Made by a program: the position numbers and the translations under genes. Below are positions 44,809 to 55,329 of a stretch of DNA of 64,000 nt, in pieces. The notes under the pieces are model-generated. The model was not told where the DNA came from and made no database searches. It worked only from the letters and a program-made list of their open reading frames with translations. Numbering within the stretch: the stretch's first letter is position 1; each line of letters starts with the position of its first letter. This DNA is from Massariosphaeria phaeospora (taxonomy: Eukaryota; Ascomycota; Dothideomycetes; Pleosporales). Location of the stretch: contig JAADJZ010000008.1 of NCBI GenBank assembly GCA_011032825.1, positions 248,001 through 312,000 of the forward strand. The letters run 5' to 3'.

Positions 44809-45012
44809 ATCCAAGTGGTAAGTTGCTCCCCCTCCCCCTACATTCTCTCTCCGAGGCCACCTCAGCCAGACACTAACTCACAGCCAATAACAGCAAGGGC
44901 TTTAAGCTTACCAGTGAAGATTCGTCTGAGGTGGCTTTTTTGCTAGTTGAAAACTACAACTTGACTGCTCCTGTTGGCCTTCGGGTCGGCAGGGAATTTT
45001 TGAAACCCTTTT
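44809..45012 (+). ncRNA. U4 spliceosomal snRNA, interrupted by an intron (44818-44893)
   Basis: Exon 1 is 44809-44817 (ATCCAAGTG), exon 2 44894 to about 45012. Joined, the 27 bases before the 5' stem-loop match the yeast U4 5' end in length and pattern (ATCC..TGCA.GGG). The 5' stem-loop CCAGTGAAGATTCGTCTGAGG (44911-44931, K-turn that binds Snu13) is almost the yeast one. Then come the U6-pairing stem I segment TTGCTAGTTGAAAACT, a perfect 10-bp hairpin with TTCG loop (44970-44993), and the Sm site AATTTTTGA (44995-45003) between GGG and CCC. The intron has GTAAGT, CACTAACTC about 17 nt before AACAG, and is 76 nt. It cuts through U4/U6 stem II, so U4 must be spliced to work. The 3' end is approximate. 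Confidence 0.9.
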
Positions 45013-46177
45013 TCGTTGAGTGTGCTGGCTTTGTGCTGGTGCCTTGAAGAAGAGTGTGGGTGTTCTTGTCGTGTCGTGGCTTGTCTTGTTTGGTGTTTGC
45101 GTAGTGAGGCTCGTGGAAGGTGGCCGGGTGAGTGAGATGGGAGAGTTTGGGGCTGCGCTCTGCAGGCTTGCTGCTGATGGTAATGTATCGCGATGGAGGT
45201 CGCTTTTTCGGGTCGCTGTCTGATGTGATGGTGTGTTGTGAGTTGAGTTTTGGCTGCGCGCGCCTGCCCGCGAGGCCTTTTGCCAGGACCTACCGCGACC
45301 GAAGTCGCATACTAGACCAGCATAGCGATCAAACTATCCGCAGCGATCAAGCCAGCGATGAGACGCCTTGCTCTAGGCACGAAATCTCCCTCCAGCAGCT
45401 TCTCTGAAGGCGAGGCAGCAGGCCAGGCGAGGCTGCCCACCAGCTCAGCTCTTCCTGTCTCATCGCGATTTGGCGTCGCCTGCCAGCACCACGAGCTCCG
45501 AATGAGCGGTATACCCGACGCCTCAAAAGTGATGACAGCTAGGTTCCGCCGAAGCGCACCCATTCCGTGCTGCTGCTGCTGTCGCGCTCGGCGATGCTAT
45601 CAGTGGCAGGCGCCTCCAGCCGACAAACCCCCGTACGAGGTGCTCCTCCCCATCTACGAATGCTTGCTTCATATCATCGCGCGCCTGGAAAAGCTGAGAG
45701 GATCGGGCGCGTGGCTCGGCGAGCGGATGGCTTATCGGCCTCTTCTTTGCTCTATATGGTACGCCCCCGACTGAGCGAGTAGATTCGCTTCGAAATTCGA
45801 AACCCCCAGGCAAAGACCTCCGAACCGATGCGCTCGTCGCAGTTTCCTCGAAGCCTGCGGACGGCACCTCTTAGACGGCCTGCGATTCTTCAAGGGCAAC
45901 GGGCGCGCGCGCCGGGAAGGTCACTTTCAGCGGCCTGGGAGCGTGGCTGGCGGCGTTTCTACACGGCCAGAGGGCCATTCGGGGAAAACAATGGATTGGA
46001 AGGTGGAGCACGTTAACGGCGTGATGCCCGCGAGTATACGCAGAGTCCAGTCATCAGAGGGGGGGCTTGGACTGGCGGTAATGGGATCTCGCGACAGGAT
46101 GGACCCAATGCCGCTGTTCGATCGAGGGGAGACCGTATACGTGGGCAGCTTAGCAACAACAGCTTGTCCTAATCGAT
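45013..46177. other. intergenic
   Basis: No supported gene. A plus frame at 45358-45774 and a minus frame at 45867-45523 overlap each other and neither has a domain, signal or splice support; I would annotate neither. Confidence 0.4.
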
Positions 46178-47865
46178 CTACACCGACGGCTCTTCCTTCT
46201 GCGCGCCGCGCTGGTCAACAACGTCCAGCTCTTCCCCAGGATGCTCTAAAACACCATGCGAGAAGTAGTGCCATCCACCGAGCACCGCGCCGGTAAGCAC
46301 GACAGCAACAACCCAATACAGCCAGAGCCACGTCGAAGCTCTCCGCCGGTCTTCCTTGAAGTCGAAGAACGAGGTGCTGAAGAAGGTAGCGACAAAGGTG
46401 GTGGCGGGCAGAAAAGAGAGCGTGGTGATGGTGATGGAGCGCATGTCCCTGCTGTGCCGGAACGTTGCCGTCGCGATTTTCTTCATGTGCTCGTTATCTT
46501 TGCGGGAGAGGTTTGTGAGCTCGAGCGACTGGGATGCAGTGCGTTGGTTGAGGTGGTTGTCCTTTTCTACCATGAGGGAGAAGCACTGGAAAACAGGTGA
46601 GTACAAACGACTCACGAGATCGGTCAAGGACGTAGAGAAAGGCTAACCCACAGTCTGCATGGTCGTTTCTACGCGATCGGACAGATACACCGCGCGCTCC
46701 TCATACCCCACGATCGTACTCTTCATAAACCTTACCTTGATCCAATACTCAGCCAGACCCTCCTTCCTCCCAGCCAACTCGTCCAGGAAGGCGAGGTGGT
46801 CAAGAAACCGCGTGCATTTATACTTCTGGTACGACAAATCATTCTTCACGCTCGCCAGCTCACTGCGCAGCAGATGAAAGTCCTTGGACTCCCACGGCCT
46901 CCCGCCTCGTCTGACATCGGGATCGACCTGGAACGCCTTATATACGCCCGCGCTCTTCTCCATGCGCTCGATATTCGACTTGTTGAGTGCGGAGCCGCTT
47001 CGTGATCTATTTGAGCCGCCGCTCGATCTGCAGCGACGCGAGAATGCATGGATGCCATATGAAGGGTCGAAGCTCGTCGATGCGCTGCAGCACGGCGTCC
47101 ATGGACTGGGTTTCGAGAACGCGCAGGACGGCGCAGGTGCGCGTCAGGTTGTGGTTGGATGCGATCATAGACGCGGTGTTGACGACGCGCTCGTTGTTGC
47201 CCTCAATGCGTACGACGAGGCCAGCGAATTTGTCAGGGGGCGGCGCTTCACAGGGCAAGCGGAGGACTACCAATGCCATTGAGCTCAACGGGGACCTCGA
47301 AATATTCCGATGGGCCTACAGAATGCAGTCGGAAAGCCTCGCTGGGCATTTTGACGAGATTGACGACTCTTCTCAGCGCCTCGTTCGAGAACGGCGTCAC
47401 GTACTCTGGTCGGCCGTGAACAGGAAGAAGACTGACTCCATATTTCAGCCAGTCAGTCAAGATCGGCGTATCTTTCTGGGTTAGTAATCTAGTTCCACGT
47501 GCAGCATGTGCAGTCTGCGAGTAACATCGCTTTTTGGAGAAAGCGCGGAGTCCGACTGCGATAGTTTAGTTCAGGGCAGTGCAACGCGTATCCGCATCAA
47601 CAAGGCGCTTTTACATATGGATCCAACCAGGCTTCTAACTCGTCGTCTGGAACGTCGACGGTATTCATCTCGGCAGCCCCTGATGTCTGGTATGTACTGT
47701 CAGAACCATGTTTCAAAGCCAGTGAGCGATATCGTCAAAACGTACACCTCCCACGATGACGACTTCTATGCACCGTTTGTAGGCGCGATCGGTGTAGGAT
47801 TTCGGATCACGATGCGAGTGTCCATCTTCCTCTACGATGTACTGGAGACCCGCGCTTAGATGCAT
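46178..47865 (-). pseudogene. CorA-like Mg2+ transporter family protein with two frame breaks
   Basis: Traceable exons: 47865-47748 (MHLSAGLQYIVEEDG), 47679-47615, 47475 leftwards (DTPILTDWLKYG, PVELNGIG), a block 47262-47010 (PDKFAGLVVRIEGNNERVV, IWHPCILASLQIERRL), a block ending 46652 (NIERMEKSAG, ESKDFHLLRSELASVKNDLSYQKYK, GYEERAVYLSDRVETTMQT) and 46585-46178. The last exon has the CorA membrane part, MRSITITTLSFLPATTFVATFFSTSFFDF and WLYWVVAVVLTGAVLGGW, the two-helix end of the fungal CorA-like family. Introns at 47747-47680, 47614-47476 and 46651-46586 keep frame. But the frame must shift near 47250-47275 and again near 46985-47035, and no GT donor is placed to remove the problem. Either a decayed gene or one with sequence errors. 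Confidence 0.65.
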
Positions 47866-48851
47866 GTTTGCTGTGATACGAAGTTGAGAAAGAAGATGGT
47901 AAGAAATGAGGCTCCGCTATGAGCTGCTCGCGCAATGGTTCTCAGTTAAGAGGGGATTCGCTGCTTATGCAGTTAGCCGCAAAGCTTTCCTCTTTTTTTC
48001 AGGCGCAGGCTGACTACAAGTAGCTGACTACTGGAGGTTTTGACAGCTACGGAAGGCGCCTATCTCTATCTCAATTTGCACTTACCGATTATATGCAGAT
48101 AGATAATTTAGAAACTGGAGCTATGTGGGATATTGCATTGTTCGATAAGACTGGATGATGAGGAACACCTTGGGAGAGCGCAGAGCTGAAGTCACTGGCA
48201 GAGTGGGGTTCATCTCGTATGCTCGTATCCGGCTATTCCTTCCAAAGCATCTCAGATGACTATCCACTAACATGTAACAAAAGCTCCATATCACGCTCAC
48301 ACTGTATTCTATAAGAGAGAGAACCAACAACGGACCTCGCCTTAGCTAGTAAGAATCTCGATATCTAGTACACCTCCCGCTCGAGAAACAGTTCAGTTTC
48401 GAGGCGCCGCATCCCGAGTATCCCACGCTTCGCACCAAAGACACAACAAGCTGGACTTTTATATTATTTACCATTGGAAACTGAAGCACCGATGCAAGCG
48501 GATCAGCCAGATTTTTGTATTATACGCGCGTGTCTAAAGAAACCGTGTCCAAGCCCTGCCCTACAACAAAGGATATCAGGAAGAACGCCCAGAGGACACT
48601 GCCGTAAATATGCGCAAAAGACATGAAGAAAAAGAGCCCACGCGGCGCCGTGCTGCGTCGAATCGTACACATAAAGCCATGTTCCTCTCCCCAAATCCCT
48701 ATGACTCCTATCCTATCCTGATAAATCGTACTCGCGAGTCGAAAGCCACTATCCCACACCTTCTCTTCTTCATTCAACAGGACTGGCAACTCATGCCCCT
48801 CGGCGTACTATCGACGTATCCTCATCAGACCTGCGACTATGAATCAGTCAG
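47866..48851. other. intergenic with one unassigned minus-strand ORF
   Basis: A 90-codon minus frame at 48789-48520 (VWDSGFRLASTIYQDRIGVIGIWGEEHGF, then a hydrophobic stretch GSVLWAFFLISFVVG) looks somewhat protein-like, but has no start context or exon partner that I can defend. It lies just after the TENA gene stop and may be its 3'UTR. Confidence 0.3.
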
Positions 48852-50361
48852 TTACGCATCCACACCTTCAAGCCCAGTACCGCTGAGACTGAAGCTATTG
48901 CGCCCGTCATTCACAGGTGTTCCGTCGCCGCCGTTCATGCCAGTGCCGCCCATGCCAGTGCCGCCCATGCCGTTGCCACCCATGCCTTGGCTGTTCATAC
49001 CTTGACCTCCCATCCCTGAGCCGTTCATGCCCGGACCGTTCATGTCAGAGCCGTTCATACCAGAACCGTTCATGCTATTATCCAAGCCTGCGCCCATTGG
49101 TCCGAGGCTCGGGCCCCCGATACGAGCGCTCTCGTCCTCTTCGCCCATGCCGTCGACATCGGGCCAGAAGCGCTCCAGTATCCAGCAGATCTGTCGGAAG
49201 ATCTCCTCACATCGGACCATCTCTTCCTTGCCGTCGCGGGCGGTGGCAGTGTTGGCGAGCTCATCGACGAGGGCTCTTGTAGCATCAACGAACTTGCTGA
49301 ACGCAGGCGACGTCCAGTTCGGTATGAGGGCCTGGTGCAGGGCGACGATGTGGGAGTCGGTGCTCGGCGTGGAGAGCGAGGTGCTGAAGGAGGAAGCGTA
49401 TTGCCATGCCGAGCGGTAGCACTAGAATCGGATTAGCAGGGCTCGCGGACTACATGTTGTACACTGACATGCTCAGTCCCCCACATGACTACCATGCCCT
49501 CGAGAAGCGACGCGCTGGAGCTGCTCGCGCTCACGAAAAGATCGAGCAAGGCGCGTGTGATGGGTGTGACTGGCTCCATACCGAGTGCTAGGCCATATTT
49601 AGTGGCTGTGATCTCGAAGAATTGCATTTCACGGCGCATGTTGTTCAGGGCAGAGATGAGAAGGTCCATGGTCCTGTACATTGGGTGGAACTGAGAGTTC
49701 TGCGTCTGAGGTAGCCGTATCTTCGCCAGAAGTTGTCCCACAAAGCGAATGTAGCCGCGCGAGTAGTGCCCGTCCTGGACCAGCCATTGCGAGAGTGGAC
49801 TCGCGGCCAGCGAGCCGCATCCGGCGTGCGAGAGGAAAGGCTGCTCGGTCGCTTGGGTGAACTGCAGTGAGCAGCTGGTGAGCAGGTGGGCTGTCAGCGA
49901 GGGCGCGAGGTTCTGCTGCATGTGCATGTGCGGGGCAATGGGCTGGCCATCGCGGCCGCGCTTTGTGTTTGGGCCCCGGCGGTGGACCTGGAGATTCGGG
50001 TTGGGGTGTTGGCCGTTCAGGATGGACGACGGGCCGGCCGTGGGCATGGCGGGCTCAATGACAGCGCCATCGGGGACGAAATGCGTGTGGGCGTCGGGCG
50101 AGGCCAGGTACGGCTGGCACTCTTGCAGATGCTCGATCTGGCGCGTCGTATTCTTCGCGCGCACGAAGCCGCAATGCAGACATCGCACTTTATTGCACTG
50201 CGGTTGCCGTTAGCATGGGCGGTCTGGAGGGGCGACCGAGACGCGCTGGGTCGGACGTGTCGCGATGGAGAGGGCGCAGACTCACTCACCTTGGACGGCG
50301 TGTCCTGGTCCTGGAATTCCTGAAAGGCGCGGCGGATGTCGGGATTGGCATGGCGTCCCAT
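48852..50361 (-). CDS. zinc-finger (BED-like) plus TENA/THI-4 domain fusion protein
   Basis: Exons 50361-50290, 50197-49469, 49421-48852 give 456 aa; both introns (92 and 47 nt) keep phase 0. N-terminus MGRHANPDIRRAFQEF, then a finger CNKVRCLHCGFVRAKNTTRQIEHLQEC, BED-like in spacing and split by intron 1. A linker follows, then a TENA/THI-4 type helical domain from about residue 135: FTQATEQPFLSHAGCGSL, SQWLVQDGHYSRGYIRFVG, then SASLLEGMVVMWGTEHCYRSAWQYASSF at the intron 2 junction. The catalytic-type Glu and Tyr positions of thiaminase II appear present but I cannot assign activity. The C-terminus is a Gly-Met-Asn repeat. TENA enzymes salvage thiamin pyrimidines; the finger suggests a nuclear or regulatory variant instead. 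Seen in other ascomycetes as far as I recall. Confidence 0.82.
48930..49080 (-). repeat. 15-bp coding repeat (Gly-Met-Asn/Gly-Gly-x)
   Basis: About ten imperfect 15-bp units encode GMNGS, DMNGP, GMGGQ, GMGGT and similar in the tail of the TENA-domain protein. Likely length-variable between strains. Confidence 0.8.
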
Positions 50362-52735
50362 ACTGGGGCGAGGTTGCTGGAGGATAGTTTACGGTTCTCT
50401 ATCCGCAGTGAGCGTTACTGTCACGTAACCTTGGAACATGCATCCGGAGTGCGTTACTGTCAGGCCGGCTGACTAAGGCGCGTCTGGGAAAACGCTGTGT
50501 CGCGCCGGCCGCACCGGCCTGGTCTGCAGTCTGATGTTTTGCTCCAGAGTCCAGCTGTAGAAGCGGTCTTTGTGCAATCGCATTCGTTGCCTGGACACAA
50601 CTCCCCTACATCGTCCATGACCGCCGCTTCGTGGGTGCGTCTACGAGCGCGCCCTTCGTTAACGGCCTCGTCTTGCGGGGAGGATTCGAAACACAACCGC
50701 GTCTCTGACAGTCATCTTGCTGCTCATCAGCACACGCAGCCACTTCCAGATGCGCTAGCAACACTGTCTGCAAAACATCTTACACGGTATCAATTACGAC
50801 CACTTACGGCCCCGCATAATGCGTCTTTGCTTCAGTTTCTCGATCGCTGTGCCGGCCCCGCTGCCTCGACTACAACACACTACGCCCGCCTACACCCTCC
50901 CTAGCCCCGGTCGACGTCGAACACAACCGGCGTTTAAAAAGAACACGCTGTTACAATTACCACATGCCACTCAACCGATGTCGTTCAATCCCTGCCAACG
51001 CGGTAGGATGCATCGTGGTGCTCGACATGGGCCACGGAATCCTCGTCCATGTGAACACAACCACAACATGAGCCAACACAACCACAGCATGAGCCACCCA
51101 CGAAACGAGTCCTAGTCATCAACCCACCACCGCGCCGCCGCTGATCAAGCTAACATCTGCCCAACCTTCTCCCTGGCCTTTTGGGGCAGCCATCCGACTA
51201 CCCCGGGCTTTGGAAGTGAAGACCACCGCCTCTACCCGCTTGTCCGAGGCAGCCTCCAGCGGATCAACCACGGCATTCCGGGCCTGCAGCTTTCGTTCGA
51301 ACAACGATCACACGAACAAGTATACACCTACCCGCATGTGTACGCTAGTCACCACAGCTACCTTCCCAAGACAGTAAGTCCGAGATGGCACAGAGAGAGA
51401 TCGTCTGTGCACCTGACTGGCAAGCCCTACTCGTACCAATGAGCTTATTCCGACGCGCAGAGCGGATGAACTCGTCGGTCACAGTCCAACTGCACAGAGT
51501 CACCGGTGACGCACGAGCCGCACCCGCGCATTCTAGAAGACATGCCGGTGGGCCACAAGACCTGGGGCTTGGGTCCAAAGCACATCGTGAGAGCTTGGCA
51601 GATGCGGGGAACTTCGCGGTCGCCTTCCGCCTCCGCAACATGAGCTGTGAAGCCATGCCACGCTGGAGTCTTTCCCGGACGTGCACACCGCTCTGCTGCC
51701 TACCTGCCTGGAGGGGTAATGCCGCGGCCGTTGGATCTCATGACAGCTAGAGTCAAGATGAGGGGAAAATTGGTCATGGTCACAATGCCGTCGAAGTTGA
51801 ACCACACGGCAGCTGGATTTCGAGAGGAGAGAGGAAAGTGGAGGGGTCGTCACACCTACGCAAAAGTCTTGGAGGTTGGGTCACCGTCCTGCTCTGCTTA
51901 TGGCCTCTACCTAGATTCTAAACTCATTTATTGCGGTCGACCAAATTGCATCATCCCTCATGGCCGGCGCCGGCGAAACACATTGCCAGGACATGCGGCG
52001 ATCAGAGCCTCACCTAAAGCACCCCGCAATATGGCAGCCTTACAGGAAACTTGGAAGATGCAACTGGGCGGCTGAAGTCGACGTGCACCAAGGCCGCCAG
52101 CACAGCCAGCCAGCACAGCCAGAGAGACGCTTCTCCCGAGCAACATGGGTTGTGGCGCCAGCCAACCGGCTTGGGGCTGCGTGGGCGATCCCGCCATCGT
52201 AGCCACCTCGTGCGGCCAATCAGACCCGTGTACCTTGCCTAGTGTTGACCACGTCGGGATTCCCTGCACACCCTGGGCGCTTCTAACCCCTAGACCTACC
52301 AACTTCAGCGTCAATCCCCTTGCGCCGCTGCGTCACTGCCGCAGGTGCTGTCAACACGTGCGAGTTCGAATTCCGAGGCGCAAGTCAGGATGCCGGAAAG
52401 TAGTCCCAGAAGGGGATGTGATAGGCTCTCTTGGAGCTTCAACATGGGCACCGCCTACAGCAGGGCCAAGGGTTTGCTGGCCGGCGACGTGCCATGACCC
52501 GAATCGCTGTTTACCTACGATCATCAGCCGGGGTGCATTCTCATGACGGAGGGGTTTGGAGGGGGAAAGCATCTCTTAAAGCCTTGGTTCTCCCACCCAT
52601 GGTGAAACCACTTCAGTGTACCAGTTACCTCTTCCAACAGATCAGTCTTACAAAATCTTAACTCGCACATTCTTACTGGTCTTGGATGGCCTTGTCTCTA
52701 TCTACCATATACTAGTAACCCCCTCAAACAACATC
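50362..52735. other. long gene-free interval
   Basis: 2.4 kb with overlapping chance frames on both strands and no domain. A small frame at 50978-51115 ends in a His/Asn/Met-rich repeat (EHNHNMSQHNHSMSHP) and could be a peptide gene, but nothing else supports it. CAGCCAGC-type repeats occur at about 52097-52120. The last 150 bases carry the GH5 promoter. Confidence 0.4.
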
Positions 52736-54139
52736 ATGTTCGGTAGCTGGAACAGTGCTGTGGCCATTGGCCTGCTTGCGTTGAGCTCACATGCGTCGCC
52801 CATGTAAGTACTAGGTCCGTTTATGTCCCTTCTTCATACTAACACATCGAAGAACACCATACAAGCGAGCTCCATCAAAGTTCAACTACGACAACGACAA
52901 AGTCCGCGGTGTAAACACCGGTGGCTGGTTCGTGCTTGAGCCCTGGATCACTCCGTCCGTCTTCGAAGGCAATGACGCGGTAGACGAGTACACCCTGACC
53001 CAAATTCTGGGCAAGGACGCAGCGTACGAGAGACTATCGCGACACTGGAACTCCTGGTTTACCCAGGACGACTTCAAGCAGATGGCTGGCGCAGGTCTCA
53101 ACCACGTGAGAATCCCCATCGGGTACTGGAGCGTCATTGGACGTGACGGAGACCCCTACGTACAGGGCGCGTATGACGTGCTGGGCAAGGCGCTAGACTG
53201 GGCGAAAGACGCCGGCTTGAAGGTTATGATCGACCTGCACGGTGGTAAGTTGAAGTTGCCTGCGACCTTTATACAAACACTGATGAGAGCAGCTCCTGGC
53301 TCTCAGAATGGCTTTGACAACTCGGGCCGCCTCGGCAATGTTGGGTGGACTCAAGGTGATACCATTGACCACACGCTCAAAGTGTTGAACAAGATCCGCG
53401 ACGACCATGCTTCACATCCCGCCGTCGCTGCAATTGAGCTGCTCAATGAGCCAATGGGATCAGCCGTCGACATGAACAAGGTCCGCCAGTTCTACATGGA
53501 TGGCTGGGGCAATTTAAAAGACTCTGATGTTGCCGTGACTTTCCACGATGCGTTCCAAGGCGTCACCAGCTGGGGCAACTGGGGCGGGGGCATGTGGAAC
53601 TTGCTGCTCGACACGCACCACTACGAGATCTTCTCTCCCGACCAAGTCTCCCAATCCCTCGACAACCACATCAAGACGGCATGCGACTTCGGCAATCAAA
53701 TGGCCTCCACCGGCAAGCCCACCATCGCCGGCGAATGGACGGGCGGTATCACCGACTGCGCAAAGTGGCTGAACGGCAAGAACAAGGGCGCACGCTACGA
53801 CGGAACGTTCCCTGATTCCTTCAAGGTCGGCGACTGCGCTGGCAAGTACACGGGCAGCGTCGCCGGGCTGTCCAACGAAGACAAGAACAACATCGGCCGC
53901 TTCATCGAGGCGCAGCTCGACGCCTACGACAAGGCTAGCGGCTGGATCTTCTGGACATGGAAGACCGAAGGCGCGCCCGAGTGGGACATGCAGGATCTGC
54001 TTGCCAACGGCTTGTTCCCGCAGCCGTTGAACTCGCGCAAATGTAAGTGCACACACCTCTTTCTTCGCTCCAACGTCTATCGCATGTCGTCGTTCTTGAG
54101 GCTGACAGTCGGTTCGCAGATCCCGGCCAGTGCGGTTAA
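52736..54139 (+). CDS. secreted GH5 exo-beta-1,3-glucanase
   Basis: Exons 52736-52803, 52853-53244, 53293-54042, 54120-54139 give 409 aa. Signal peptide MFGSWNSAVAIGLLALSSHA, then a pro-like KRAPSKFNYDNDKVRGVNTGGWFVLEPWITPS, the classic Exg1/ExgA start with a Kex2-like KR. Family blocks: NHVRIPIGYWSV, DLHGAPGSQNGFDNSGR (spliced), AAIELLNEP with the acid/base Glu, and PTIAGEWTGG with the nucleophile Glu. C-terminus RKYPGQCG over the last intron. It releases glucose from beta-1,3-glucan ends, in wall remodelling or glucan use. Intron 2 (53245-53292) is exactly 48 nt and contains no stop in frame; family alignment shows it is removed. Confidence 0.95.
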
Positions 54140-54984
54140 GCACCTCGTATCTACGCCGCGCCGCCTATCGACGTTGACGCATGAGCGCCTCGTATAAATT
54201 CCGGCGCCGCTGTGCGTGGCGTGGCGTCATGCACGGCACCTTCTTGTCCTTACTCTTATCGATTCTGGACCCTGTCGCTCGCATTGTCTATACCTCTCAC
54301 GCACGCATTTCCTCTTGTCCCTCTTCCTGCGGTCACGACGCATGTTTAACGACTTTTACGAATTTTTCTTGCAACGATACCCCGTTGAGCACTCGCTTTG
54401 ACCGCGCTGGCCCCCGCATGGCCGTGTGGGATTTATATGTTATGCAAACTGGTTTTTCGCGGATTGGATGATTGTGTATGTACAATATTGGAGGCAGAGG
54501 TTGCCATGAGATGGATGAGAGGGAAAAACAGAAACATAGGTTAGCAAATATGTTGTTGCTGTGTGGAAAGTGTGACTAGGATGCGATGTGTAATGTGTGA
54601 GGTGGCGTGGGATTGCGCTGGTGAGTTTTCAAACGTTGCTGTTAAGTAAGTACTTTGATACTACTACCTACAGTCTAGGTGCTATTGCGACTACCTACCC
54701 AATCGCGTGGCATGATTTTTCTACCTAGCTCTTCTCTTCTCTACACGTTCTTCCTATAAAGCAGCATTAATTTTTTGACGCTCTTCCGCCAGCAGTCATG
54801 CTATTTTCGTCTTGACGTCTCCATGGCTGGCAACCTGTGCAAGGAAGCTGAGCTGCAAGGCCTTGATGGAGATTTGGTTGTTAAACGGTTATGTATGTCC
54901 TTTTTAGTATTTGTGTCTTTTGTGATAAATTAGCCGTAGGAACTACTTGTATAGTATAACCTAACCTAGTAGGTTGTTTCCTAG
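54140..54984. other. intergenic, 3' of GH5
   Basis: No supported gene; becomes A/T-rich after 54650. Confidence 0.4.
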
Positions 54985-55329
54985 GCTGTTCACGTGCTCT
55001 GTACATATCCATGTACCAAGGTGTTCCTAAGATTATCCTTATTTACAACAGAGGCGCGACTACAGAGTATTAGGCCTTGGTCTTCTGCCTTTAAAGCTAC
55101 ATTGATTAAAGCCACGCGCATAGCCAAAAAGCGTTATTCTTAGATTGATCAAATTGGAGAGAAAACATTACGTTTTGAAGCTCCACCTTCTACGTCTGAA
55201 CTTTTTCTGCTTCACAAAGTTATATTCGGTGTAGCTAGATCCTTATTAGGGTGCGCGATATTGCGTTATTGGCGCCTTAACAGCTCCCTACAGAGTAGCG
55301 GATTGCGCAGTTACCTTGATCGTGGTTAG
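54985..55329 (+). pseudogene. open frame remnant with one in-frame TAG
   Basis: One frame runs 114 codons with a single stop, TAG at 55141-55143. It reads VFLRLSLFTTEARLQSIRPW before and TLRFEAPPSTSELFLLHKVIFGVARSLLGC after. No start, no recognised domain. The locally A/T-rich base use differs from nearby genes, which fits a mutated transposon or gene fragment, but chance is possible. Confidence 0.25.

Noticed and set aside
45358..45867. Opposed 138- and 114-codon frames
   Set aside because: Mirror each other; the Cys run is a (TGC)n microsatellite; no domain or transcript evidence.
52355..52385. GAGTTCGAATTCC resembling a tRNA T-arm (B box)
   Set aside because: No A box or acceptor stem at the right distance on either strand; no cloverleaf can be drawn.
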